Below are positions 1 through 6,942 of a stretch of 59,821 bases of DNA, piece after piece. Made by a program: the position numbers and the translations under genes. The notes beneath the pieces were generated by a model. That model was not told the DNA's origin. It worked only from the letters and a program-made list of their open reading frames with translations, and did not search any database. Position 1 is the first letter of the stretch. The number at the start of each line of letters is the position of its first letter. Source of the stretch: Pelagibacterales bacterium SAG-MED47 (GTDB lineage: Bacteria; Pseudomonadota; Alphaproteobacteria; Pelagibacterales; Pelagibacteraceae); the NCBI GenBank assembly GCA_014653355.1, contig JACWEO010000006.1, positions 1-59,821 of the forward strand. The letters are read 5' to 3'.

Positions 1-48
1 GCTGTTGCTTCAGTTGGATTCGATTATATCGGATTCTTTCATATGCCT
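1..48 (+). repeat. 48-bp inverted exact copy of an internal part of dctP
   Basis: Bases 1-48 are the exact reverse complement of 10946-10993. Read on the plus strand they encode AVASVGFDYIGFFHMP, which is an internal stretch of the TRAP substrate-binding protein at 10292-11449. The match stops abruptly at base 49, where trmD sequence begins. An inverted fragment from about 10 kb away joined at the very end of a contig is the pattern expected from a whole-genome-amplification chimera or an assembly error. A natural duplication would normally carry more sequence. Confidence 0.9.
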
Positions 49-679
49 CTGATTGAGATAAACGCCAGTCTTTAATTTTAGCATGATCCCCAGATAATAA
101 TACTTCTGGGACTGACTTTTCTTCCCAAATTTGAGGTTTTGTATATTGAGGGTATTCTAAAAGACCATTTTCAAAGGTTTCATCAATAGAGGATTTTACA
201 TTTCCCAAAACCCCAGGCAAAAGTCTTAAAATACTATCAAGTACTACCAGTGCAGCAGTTTCACCTCCAGATAAAACATAATCTCCTATACTTATTTCTT
301 CAATATTCCTTGTGGTCAAAACTCTTTCATCTACTCCTTCGAAGTTACCACAAATTAAAGATATTGATTTCTCTAGTGATAAATCTTTTGCAAGTTTTTG
401 ATCAAATTTTTTACCTTTTGGCGAAAGATAAAAAACCCTTTCTCCTTTTTTAACTTTTTGATCAAGAGAGTTTGCTAGAATATCAGCTTTGAGTAACATT
501 CCTGTCCCTCCACCATAAGGAGTATCATCGACTGTTTTATGTTTATCAGTTGCTGCATCTCTAATATTTATTACACTTAAGTTCCATAATTTATTAGACA
601 AAGCTTTTCCATAAAGACCTTTAGCTAAAGGTCCAGGAAAAACTTCAGGATAAAGAGTAAATACTTGAGCTTGAAACAT
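1..679 (-). CDS. trmD: tRNA (guanine-37-N1)-methyltransferase TrmD, C-terminus missing
   Basis: TrmD methylates N1 of G37 in tRNAs reading CNN and some other codons, using S-adenosylmethionine, and prevents frameshifting. The reading frame starts at the ATG whose first base is 679 and begins MFQAQVFTLYPEVFPG. It shows the family motifs DDTPYGGGTGM, YLSPKG, CGNFEGVDERV and SIGDYVLSGGE (knotted SAM-binding fold) and the LSGDHAKIKDWR region near the usual C-terminus. Genuine trmD sequence stops at position 49, about 210 residues in, so roughly the last 20 residues are absent. Bases 1-48 keep the frame open but come from another gene (see repeat entry). It lies 14 nt downstream of rpsP, the usual rpsP-trmD order. 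Identity is seen from motifs; the truncation looks like a contig-edge artefact rather than biology. Confidence 0.9.
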   Translation of the reverse strand, partial: MFQAQVFTLYPEVFPGPLAKGLYGKALSNKLWNLSVINIRDAATDKHKTVDDTPYGGGTGMLLKADILANSLDQKVKKGERVFYLSPKGKKFDQKLAKDLSLEKSISLICGNFEGVDERVLTTRNIEEISIGDYVLSGGETAALVVLDSILRLLPGVLGNVKSSIDETFENGLLEYPQYTKPQIWEEKSVPEVLLSGDHAKIKDWRLSQSEAYERIRYNRIQLKQQ

Positions 680-693
680 AAATAAAATTTAGA

Positions 694-1149
694 TTATTTT
701 TTTTCCTCTTTAGGAGCTTCTTCCTTTTTAGCTTCTGCTGCTGGTGCTGCATCTGCTTTAGGAGCTTCTTCCTTTTTAGCTTCTGCTGCTGGTGCTGCAT
801 CTGGTTTAGGAGCTTCTTCCTTTTTAGCTTCTTCAGATCCTTCTTTTTTTCTATCTTTTTTTGGAACTGCTTTTTGAGGATTATTTCCATGAGCAGGCAT
901 AGGTATTAATTCATTTTCACCTAAAATTCTTGCTACTCTTGTTGTTGGTTGCGCCCCTTGACCTAACCAATATTTTATTCTTTCAGCCTCAAGTCCAATT
1001 CTTTCCTTTTTTTCTTTGGGAAGTAATGGATTAAAAAAACCTACTTTTTCAATAAACCTTCCATCTCTTGCAAAACGACTATCTGCTACAACTACTTTGT
1101 AAACTGGTCTCTTCTTTGTTCCACCTCTTGATAACCTTAACTTTAACAT
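694..1149 (-). CDS. rpsP: 30S ribosomal protein S16 with a repetitive C-terminal tail
   Basis: S16 is a small-subunit ribosomal protein needed for 30S assembly. The first 80 or so residues are the normal S16 domain: MLKLRLSRGGTKKRPVYKVV, then DSRFARDGRFIEKVGFFNPL, and a GAQPTTRVARIL segment near residue 85. The family is usually 80-100 residues; this one has 151. The extra 50 residues are a Lys/Glu/Ala/Pro tail made of imperfect 16-residue repeats (KKEEAPKxDAAPAAEA), probably disordered. The gene is 15 nt downstream of ffh and 14 nt upstream of trmD, so one transcript is likely. The S16 identity is certain; the function of the tail is unknown. Confidence 0.95.
   Translation of the reverse strand: MLKLRLSRGGTKKRPVYKVVVADSRFARDGRFIEKVGFFNPLLPKEKKERIGLEAERIKYWLGQGAQPTTRVARILGENELIPMPAHGNNPQKAVPKKDRKKEGSEEAKKEEAPKPDAAPAAEAKKEEAPKADAAPAAEAKKEEAPKEEKK
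710..830 (-). repeat. 48-bp tandem repeat in the rpsP tail
   Basis: A 48-bp unit recurs at about 710-757 and 758-805, with a third partial copy up to about 830. Copies differ at only one or two bases (ctgct versus ctggt at the unit end). Each unit encodes 16 residues of the Lys/Glu/Ala/Pro-rich tail of S16. The stretch is locally richer in G+C than the surrounding DNA. Confidence 0.8.
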
Positions 1150-1164
1150 TTACTCTCCTTTTTT

Positions 1165-2523
1165 TTATTTTAATTGATTAAATAATTCTGGTGGTATTCC
1201 TTTATCAGACATACCTTTCAGATTTCCTTTAGACATCTTTTTCATCATTTCGGACATCATTTTAAATTGCTTTAGCAATTTATTGATAGTGGCTGGATCT
1301 GTACCAGAGCCATTAGCAATTCTTTTTTTTCGAGAACCATCAATTATTTTTGGATTCTCTCGTTCATTTTTTGTCATAGATAGAATTATTGCCTCATTTT
1401 TTGTAATTACACTTTCATCTATACCTGCAGCATCCATTTGAGACTTAACTTTTGAAACTCCTGGCATAAAAGACATTACTCCTTCTATTCCACCCATTTT
1501 TTTCATTTGTCGTAATTGAGTTAAATAATCTTGCATTGAAAATTGTCCTTTTTTTAAATTTTCTTCAGTCTTTTTAATATTTTCTTCACCAAGATCTTGT
1601 GCAGCTTTTTCTACAAGAGATACAATATCTCCCATTCCCAAAATTCTATTTGCAATTCTATCTGGATGAAATACTTCAAGATTTTCAATTTTTTCACCTA
1701 CACCTAAAAATTTAATTGGAACTTGAGAAATAAATTTCATACTAACGGCTGCTCCACCTCTAGCATCACCATCTGCTCTAGTTAAAATTATTCCTGACAG
1801 ATTTACGGTATTTTTAAATTCTTTTGCTACGGATGCTGCTACTTGTCCCGTAAGTGAGTCTGCAACCAAAAAAGTCTCTGCAGGATTAATTGTTTTTTCA
1901 ATTTGTTTGATTTCACTCATCATTTGTAAATCAATCTGTGTCCTTCCCGCGGTATCAAATAATATAATATCAGCTCCATTTAAATTAGCTGCGCTTATAG
2001 CTCTTTGACAAATATCAGCTGGCTGTTGGCCTTCAATTATAGGGAGAGTTAAAATATCATTTTGCTCACCTAAAGATTTTAGTTGTTCTTGAGCAGCTGG
2101 CCTATAAATGTCTAAGCTAACCATCATAACTTTTTTTTTCTTTGTATTTTCTAAGTACCTTGCAAGTTTAGCGGTTGTAGTTGTTTTACCAGATCCTTGT
2201 AATCCAACTAGCATCATTGGTACTGGAGGAACTGCATTAAGATTTACATCATTATCTTTTTCACCTAGCAAATTGACAAGCTCGTCATAAACAATCTTAA
2301 CCACCATATCTCCAGGTGATGTCGATCTTATTATTTCTTGTCCTAAAGCTTTTGGTTTAACTTTTTCAACAAATTCTTTTGCAACATCTAAAGAAACGTC
2401 AGCTTCTATTAAAGCTTGTCTAATACTTCTTAAGCCTTCATTAACTTGCTTTTCATCAAGAGAAGGTGCTTTCTTTAGAGAAGAAAAAATTTCTTCAAAT
2501 TTATTTGTCAAATTTTCAAACAT
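1165..2523 (-). CDS. ffh: Signal recognition particle protein Ffh
   Basis: Ffh binds the SRP RNA and signal sequences and delivers nascent membrane proteins to FtsY. The 452-residue protein has the N domain (from MFENLTNKFEEIFSSLKK), the G domain with P-loop GLQGSGKTTTTAKLA near residue 110 and DTAGR, and a methionine-rich M domain (MMSEMMKKMSKG) at the end. I place the start at 2523 (MFENL), which matches the family; an upstream in-frame ATG at 2550 would add nine residues inside the structured leader. It heads the ffh-rpsP-trmD transcript, and its partner ftsY lies just across the divergent promoter region. Confidence 0.95.
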   Translation of the reverse strand: MFENLTNKFEEIFSSLKKAPSLDEKQVNEGLRSIRQALIEADVSLDVAKEFVEKVKPKALGQEIIRSTSPGDMVVKIVYDELVNLLGEKDNDVNLNAVPPVPMMLVGLQGSGKTTTTAKLARYLENTKKKKVMMVSLDIYRPAAQEQLKSLGEQNDILTLPIIEGQQPADICQRAISAANLNGADIILFDTAGRTQIDLQMMSEIKQIEKTINPAETFLVADSLTGQVAASVAKEFKNTVNLSGIILTRADGDARGGAAVSMKFISQVPIKFLGVGEKIENLEVFHPDRIANRILGMGDIVSLVEKAAQDLGEENIKKTEENLKKGQFSMQDYLTQLRQMKKMGGIEGVMSFMPGVSKVKSQMDAAGIDESVITKNEAIILSMTKNERENPKIIDGSRKKRIANGSGTDPATINKLLKQFKMMSEMMKKMSKGNLKGMSDKGIPPELFNQLK

Positions 2524-2529
2524 ATTTAT

Positions 2530-2640
2530 TTCACACAGCAGTAATCTCACTAGTGGGCGAACCCTCGCTGACTAGTGTCGATCTCTTTGTTTCCAAAGAC
2601 ACCGCAAACTTAACGTTTTTGCGGAAACTGGCCCAAACTA
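2530..2640 (-). ncRNA. Structured RNA leader of ffh (ffh-motif-like cis-regulatory RNA)
   Basis: This gap is clearly richer in G+C than its surroundings and folds into three consecutive hairpins. Read on the minus strand these are: a 7-bp stem CCGCAAA/TTTGCGG (2602-2624); CTTTG-GAAA-CAAAG with a GNRA tetraloop (2585-2598); and a long hairpin with outer stem CACTAGT/ACTAGTG (2548-2577) and inner stem GCGA/TCGC. The GAAA tetraloop exists only on the minus strand, which supports reading it as the 5' leader of ffh. A structured cis-regulatory element upstream of ffh was described in Pelagibacter by comparative genomics (Meyer and colleagues, 2009, recalled from memory). I infer that this is that element; the ligand or mechanism is not known to me. 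Confidence 0.65.
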
Positions 2641-2644
2641 TAAT
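2639..2644 (+). promoter_or_regulatory. Possible -10 box for dapF-ftsY
   Basis: A perfect TATAAT lies 40 nt upstream of the dapF start codon, reading plus. A T-rich hexamer at 2616-2621 is the only -35 candidate, so support is moderate. The site abuts the ffh leader on the other strand, so the two divergent transcripts would start within a few tens of bases of each other. Confidence 0.35.
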
Positions 2645-2684
2645 AGAGGTTCAAAAAGTCAATAAATAAGTTAAATAACTATAT

Positions 2685-3509
2685 ATGGAGATTAAAGCTT
2701 TTAAAATGGATGGATTAGGTAATGATTTTGTGATCATTGATAATAGAGAAAAAATTACAAACTTATCAAAAGAACAGATTATTAAAATCTGTAACAGGAA
2801 TTTTATTGGTTGTGATCAATTGATACTAATGGAAAAAGATAACAATACTGATGCTAGTTTAAAATTTTTTAATTCTGATGGAGGAGAATCTGGAGCATGT
2901 GGAAATGGAACAAGATGTGTTGCTGATTTAATATCAAAAGAGAAAAATGATAAAAATGTGACTCTGATAACTCAGTCTGGAATTTTAAAATCAGAAATAT
3001 TGGATAATAATCTTGTAACAACTGAAATTGGAAAAGCAAAAATAAATTGGAATGAAATTCCTCTTTCAAAAGAATTTGATACGAAAAATTTAAATATTAA
3101 AATTAATGATTTAGATAATAAAGAATATTTAGGTGGTACCGCTATAAATGTTGGGAACCCTCACGTTGTTTTTTTTGTAGAAAAAATTGAAAACTTTGAT
3201 ATTGGAAAAATTGGTCCAAAAATTGAGAGTCATGACTTATTTCCAGAAAGATGTAACGTTACAATTGCTAAAGTAATAAATGAAAATCTAATAAAAGTTA
3301 AAGTTTGGGAAAGAGGTGTGGGTTTAACAAAGGCATGTGGAACAGCAGCTTGTGCAACAGCTTTTGCTGGTAAATTAAATAATCTTACCAAAAATAATAC
3401 AGATATAGAATTTGTTAACGGGAAATTATCAATTTTTATAGATGAAAAAAATTCTATTCATATGAAAGGCCCTGTCTCAGATATTAAGGAAATTTCAATA
3501 AAATTATAA
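2685..3509 (+). CDS. dapF: Diaminopimelate epimerase
   Basis: DapF interconverts LL- and meso-diaminopimelate, the last-but-one step to lysine and the source of the peptidoglycan cross-link residue. The two catalytic cysteines are visible: Cys72 in ESGACGNGTRC and Cys218 in GLTKACGTAAC. The N-terminus FKMDGLGNDFVIID and the GNPHVVFF motif near residue 157 are family-typical, as is the length of 274. Its stop codon shares one base with the ftsY start (TAATG), so translation is probably coupled. Confidence 0.97.
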   Translation: MEIKAFKMDGLGNDFVIIDNREKITNLSKEQIIKICNRNFIGCDQLILMEKDNNTDASLKFFNSDGGESGACGNGTRCVADLISKEKNDKNVTLITQSGILKSEILDNNLVTTEIGKAKINWNEIPLSKEFDTKNLNIKINDLDNKEYLGGTAINVGNPHVVFFVEKIENFDIGKIGPKIESHDLFPERCNVTIAKVINENLIKVKVWERGVGLTKACGTAACATAFAGKLNNLTKNNTDIEFVNGKLSIFIDEKNSIHMKGPVSDIKEISIKL

Positions 3510-4426
3510 TGGGAATTTTTGATAAATTTAAAAAAGGTTTTCAAAAAAGTGCTTCTGCACTTTCATCTGGCATTAAGGAAATAATTATAAGAAAAAAAAT
3601 AGATGATGAAAATTTAAATAAAATTGAGGAATTTTTAATTAAATCTGATGTAGGTATAGAAGCTGCCTCTGAGATAAAACAAATAATTTCAACTAAAAAA
3701 ATTGATCCTTCAAAAGATTTATCTTTAGAAATAAATCTTATTTTAAAAAATTATGTAATTTCTTTAATGAAGCCTCTAGAGAACAAGTCTTTTTTTAACA
3801 AAAAAGATAAATTAAACGCAACTTTAATTTCTGGTGTAAATGGTGTTGGTAAAACAACCACTATTGGTAAAATTGGTAAAATTTTAAAATCAAATGGTAA
3901 TAAAGTTATGTTTGCGGCCTCTGATACTTTTAGAGCTGCAGCTATCGAACAACTAGAAAATTGGGCTAATAAAATAGATGTTCAAGTTATTAAATCATCA
4001 CAAGGTTCAGATCCAGCATCAGTAGCATATAAAGCTATCGAAGATGCATTAAAAAATAATTTTGACCAAGTTTTAATTGATACGGCCGGAAGACTTCAAA
4101 ATAAAAAGAATTTAATGGAAGAATATAAAAAAATTGCAAATGTAACTAAAAAGATAGATGCAGAAGCACCACATGATGTTGTTTTAGTTTTAGACGCAAC
4201 CTCAGGTCAGAATATAATAAATCAAGTCGAAGAGTTTAATAAAATTATTCCAATAACAGGTATCATAATGACGAAATTAGATGGAACTGCAAAAGGAGGT
4301 ATTCTTTTAGCTTTAGCAAAGAAATATAAACTTCCTATTATTGCATTAGGGTTAGGTGAAAAAGAAGATGACTTACAAATATTTGAAGCAGAAAAATTTG
4401 CAGATGCCTTCACTCAAACTGATTAA
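3509..4426 (+). CDS. ftsY: Signal recognition particle receptor FtsY
   Basis: FtsY is the membrane-associated GTPase receptor that docks Ffh-ribosome complexes at the Sec translocon. At 305 residues it consists almost only of the NG domain, without the acidic A domain of E. coli FtsY. Seen motifs are GVNGVGKTTTIGKIG (P-loop, near residue 110), SDTFRAAAIEQL, DTAGR and TKLDGTAKGG. It overlaps dapF by 1 nt at the start and the convergent gene on the other strand by 4 nt at the end. It is confidently separated from Ffh by the lack of an M domain. Confidence 0.96.
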   Translation: MGIFDKFKKGFQKSASALSSGIKEIIIRKKIDDENLNKIEEFLIKSDVGIEAASEIKQIISTKKIDPSKDLSLEINLILKNYVISLMKPLENKSFFNKKDKLNATLISGVNGVGKTTTIGKIGKILKSNGNKVMFAASDTFRAAAIEQLENWANKIDVQVIKSSQGSDPASVAYKAIEDALKNNFDQVLIDTAGRLQNKKNLMEEYKKIANVTKKIDAEAPHDVVLVLDATSGQNIINQVEEFNKIIPITGIIMTKLDGTAKGGILLALAKKYKLPIIALGLGEKEDDLQIFEAEKFADAFTQTD

Positions 4427-4986
4427 TTTATTAAATTACTTGAAATTAAAGGCTTATAAATACTACACTTATAATTATCTTTAAATTTATAATGACCACA
4501 ATCTTTAGAAAAAGAAGAAATTATAAAATCAAATTTACCAGTTGTAGAATAAAGTTCTAATTTTCGATTAACAATATCATATTTAAAATTTGCATTTAAA
4601 CTTTTGACAGCACTTATCATCACTAAAGTTTTATTATCCTTCAAAAGATAGTAAGCAAAATCATCAGGGAAAATTGGAAAATTATACTCTTGTAAAAAAT
4701 ACTTAGCCTGAGAAGGAAACCAATCATAAGAAATTAAAGGCATAGATGATTTAGTGGAATAATTATAAATATAAAGATCTTTTGGATAATCGTTTATATA
4801 ATTACTCTCTTCACCTCTAGCTAAAATCGATTTTTCCCTACCTTTAAAATATAGTGCAAACTCTTTATTGTGTGAGTCCATATGATCAATATGAAATAAA
4901 TCATCTGGATAAAAAGAGTTTTCTTTTGAGTAAACAGAATTTGTAAAAATAAAGCTTAAAAAAAATATTAAAAAGTATCTTATCAT
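4423..4986 (-). CDS. Secreted protein of unknown function
   Basis: I do not recognise this 187-residue protein. It starts with a clear signal peptide (MIRYFLIFFLSFIFTNSVYS, then KENS), so it is probably periplasmic. The mature part is rich in aromatic and charged residues. It has two cysteines near the C-terminus (KDCGHYKFKDNYKCSIY) that could form a disulfide. It overlaps the convergent ftsY by 4 nt and lies 49 nt downstream of the alpha/beta hydrolase gene, from which it may be co-transcribed. Confidence 0.75.
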   Translation of the reverse strand: MIRYFLIFFLSFIFTNSVYSKENSFYPDDLFHIDHMDSHNKEFALYFKGREKSILARGEESNYINDYPKDLYIYNYSTKSSMPLISYDWFPSQAKYFLQEYNFPIFPDDFAYYLLKDNKTLVMISAVKSLNANFKYDIVNRKLELYSTTGKFDFIISSFSKDCGHYKFKDNYKCSIYKPLISSNLIN

Positions 4987-5035
4987 TCATTTAAATAAGT
5001 TTAAAATGTTGAAATATATTTGTTTAAATTGTGGC

Positions 5036-5854
5036 TTAATTTAAACTATCTAAAAATGACTTTAATGCTTTAAGTAGATTTTCATCATATTCCATCATAT
5101 GATTGTCATATTTTGTAAAATAAGAATATTTAGGATCATTTGCAATTTCAAATATTTTTCTTCCCATTGAAAATGGAACAATTTGATCAGCCTCACCATG
5201 CATCACTAAAATAGGAGAATTAATATTTTTAATTTTTTTTATATTTTCAAATTTATCTTTTAACAATAGGCTGACGGGTATATATGGATAAAATTTCTTG
5301 GCAGCATCAATCATTGAAGTAAAAGGTGTTTCTAAAATTACTCCTGCAAAATTTTTATTTTGTGCAAGATGAGTTGCCACTCCTGTGCCCAGTGACTCTC
5401 CATATAAAATAATATCTTTTTCTCTCACACCTTTTTTGGCTAACCAGTCAATTGCACTTTTGCCATCATCATAAAGACCTTGTTCGGTTGGTTTGCCTTT
5501 ATTTCCACTAAAACCACGCCAAGCTATTATTAAAAAATTTATATCCATATCTCTTAAATGATTGATTTTATGAATTCTATTTTCTAGAGATCCTGCATTA
5601 CCATGAAAAAAAATTAGCGTTTTAAAATTTTTTAGATTTTTTTTATGATACCAGCCTAATATTTGAAGATTATCTGAAGATGATATTTTCACCTTTTCAA
5701 TGCCTGCGGAGATCTCATCTCCAGAATAATTATTTTCATTCGGATGATATAATAAGCTTCTTTGATAAAAGAACAAAAACACTAAAATTAAAGAATAAAG
5801 AAAAAATATAATTAAAATTAATTGCATTATATTGTTCCTAATTTTTTTGAACAT
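5036..5854 (-). CDS. Membrane-anchored alpha/beta hydrolase (Bem46/YfhR type)
   Basis: This 272-residue serine hydrolase has one N-terminal membrane anchor (about residues 10-29). The fold motifs are all present: oxyanion loop IFFHGNAGS, nucleophile elbow YGESLGTG, acid in MHGEADQIVPF, and a likely catalytic His in YDNHMMEYDE near the C-terminus. This family (Bem46, YfhR, ABHD13/17) contains esterases or thioesterases of mostly unknown substrate. The start overlaps the upstream EamA gene by 17 nt. The fold is certain; the substrate cannot be read from sequence. Confidence 0.88.
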   Translation of the reverse strand: MFKKIRNNIMQLILIIFFLYSLILVFLFFYQRSLLYHPNENNYSGDEISAGIEKVKISSSDNLQILGWYHKKNLKNFKTLIFFHGNAGSLENRIHKINHLRDMDINFLIIAWRGFSGNKGKPTEQGLYDDGKSAIDWLAKKGVREKDIILYGESLGTGVATHLAQNKNFAGVILETPFTSMIDAAKKFYPYIPVSLLLKDKFENIKKIKNINSPILVMHGEADQIVPFSMGRKIFEIANDPKYSYFTKYDNHMMEYDENLLKALKSFLDSLN

Positions 5855-6743
5855 TTTTTTTCTTTGTTAAGTATATTCCAAAAAAAACCAATATAGTTCC
5901 CACAAGATGATAATTTTCTAATTTTTCTTCAAATAGAAAATAGCCGTAAATTGCTCCATAAATTGTAAAAATATATAAGGTAAATCCCGTTAGAGATGCA
6001 CCAAGTTTTTTTTGTGCCATTGTATAGAGAGTAAATGCAACTATTCCTGGGGAAACTGCTGCAAAGATAACCCACATGAAAAATTCCTTACTAAATATAG
6101 TTCTTTCAAAAAAGATTTCTTCACCAATGTAAAAAGGTAACAAACTAACTGCCCCAAAAAACGCGATTAATGTAAATCTTTGAAAAATTTCAAATTTTGT
6201 TTTCCAATAAAACAAATAAATTGAATATAAAGCCCATCCGATAGCAGCAGCTAACATCCACAAATCACCAATTGTAAAATTAAGATTTATTAATAAAGAG
6301 AGGTCACCTTTTATAATAATAGCAAAAACACCAATCAAACAAGCTATAAGTCCAATAATTTTAGTTAAATTTATTTTTTCATTAAAAAAAATACTTGAAA
6401 TCAAAATAATAAATACTGGAGATGAGGTATAAATAATTCCCATATTAGTAACTGTAGTGGTTTGACCAGCTAAAAAAGGGAAAGCGCCACAGACCCCACA
6501 TCCTGTTGCCCCTAAGAAAAAAAGTTTTTTATATTCTTTTTTCATAATTTTGTAACTTTTTCTTAAAGATACGTAAGTGAATGGTAGGAGAATAAAAAAA
6601 ACTACTGTCCATCTCCAAAATGCTAAAGAGATTGGTGGAACATATTCAACACCACCTCGAGCTACGACTAAATTTGATGCCATAAATATTGGCTGAATAA
6701 ATAAAAGAGAAAATGCTAATAAGTTGTTTGTTTTTGTACTCAA
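5838..6743 (-). CDS. EamA/DMT-family transporter
   Basis: This integral membrane protein of 301 residues has ten predicted membrane segments arranged as two EamA repeats, with the second repeat starting near FTIGDLWMLAAAIGWALYSIYL. Members of the drug/metabolite transporter superfamily export or import amino acids, nucleotides or other small metabolites across the inner membrane. Charged residues are confined to the loops and the C-terminal KKKN tail. It overlaps the downstream hydrolase gene by 17 nt. The substrate is unknown. Confidence 0.9.
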   Translation of the reverse strand: MSTKTNNLLAFSLLFIQPIFMASNLVVARGGVEYVPPISLAFWRWTVVFFILLPFTYVSLRKSYKIMKKEYKKLFFLGATGCGVCGAFPFLAGQTTTVTNMGIIYTSSPVFIILISSIFFNEKINLTKIIGLIACLIGVFAIIIKGDLSLLINLNFTIGDLWMLAAAIGWALYSIYLFYWKTKFEIFQRFTLIAFFGAVSLLPFYIGEEIFFERTIFSKEFFMWVIFAAVSPGIVAFTLYTMAQKKLGASLTGFTLYIFTIYGAIYGYFLFEEKLENYHLVGTILVFFGIYLTKKKNVQKN

Positions 6744-6764
6744 TGATTTTAATTCTTAAGATAT

Positions 6765-6941
6765 CTATTTTTTATCAAAAAAGGCCTCATAGACCATCAT
6801 AAAAATTGCAATACCCATTAAAATATAAACAGGTAATACATCAAAAAAACCTATCATTGAAGATCTGGTTAATGTAAATGCTAGACCTACTAAAAAGGCT
6901 ATTGCCAGAAGAGACCCTAAAAATGTTGTAAACTTTTGCAT
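6765..6941 (-). CDS. 58-residue membrane peptide
   Basis: This short gene begins MQKFTTFLGSLLAIAFLVGL and ends MVYEAFFDKK. Two hydrophobic segments (about residues 8-25 and 33-51) are separated by a short TRSSMIGFFDV turn, making a small two-pass membrane protein. Its ATG lies one base after the amidase stop codon (TAA-A-ATG), which argues for translational coupling and a real gene. It closes the amidase/TRAP transcript. No family is recognised. An accessory role for the transporter or hydrolase next to it is only an inference from position. Confidence 0.7.
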   Translation of the reverse strand: MQKFTTFLGSLLAIAFLVGLAFTLTRSSMIGFFDVLPVYILMGIAIFMMVYEAFFDKK

Positions 6942-6942
6942 T

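Noticed and set aside
1-48. Natural duplication or mobile fragment of dctP
   Set aside because: Only 48 bases, exact, inverted and ending abruptly inside trmD at a sequence edge; no terminal repeats or transposase.
645-890. Lys/Gln-repeat frame overlapping rpsP on the same strand
   Set aside because: It is an out-of-frame reading of the 48-bp tandem repeat of the S16 tail, with no independent start signal.
2639-2675. Possible ffh promoter on the minus strand (TTGACT with TATAGT)
   Set aside because: The spacing between the two boxes is only 14 nt, too short for a normal sigma-70 promoter.
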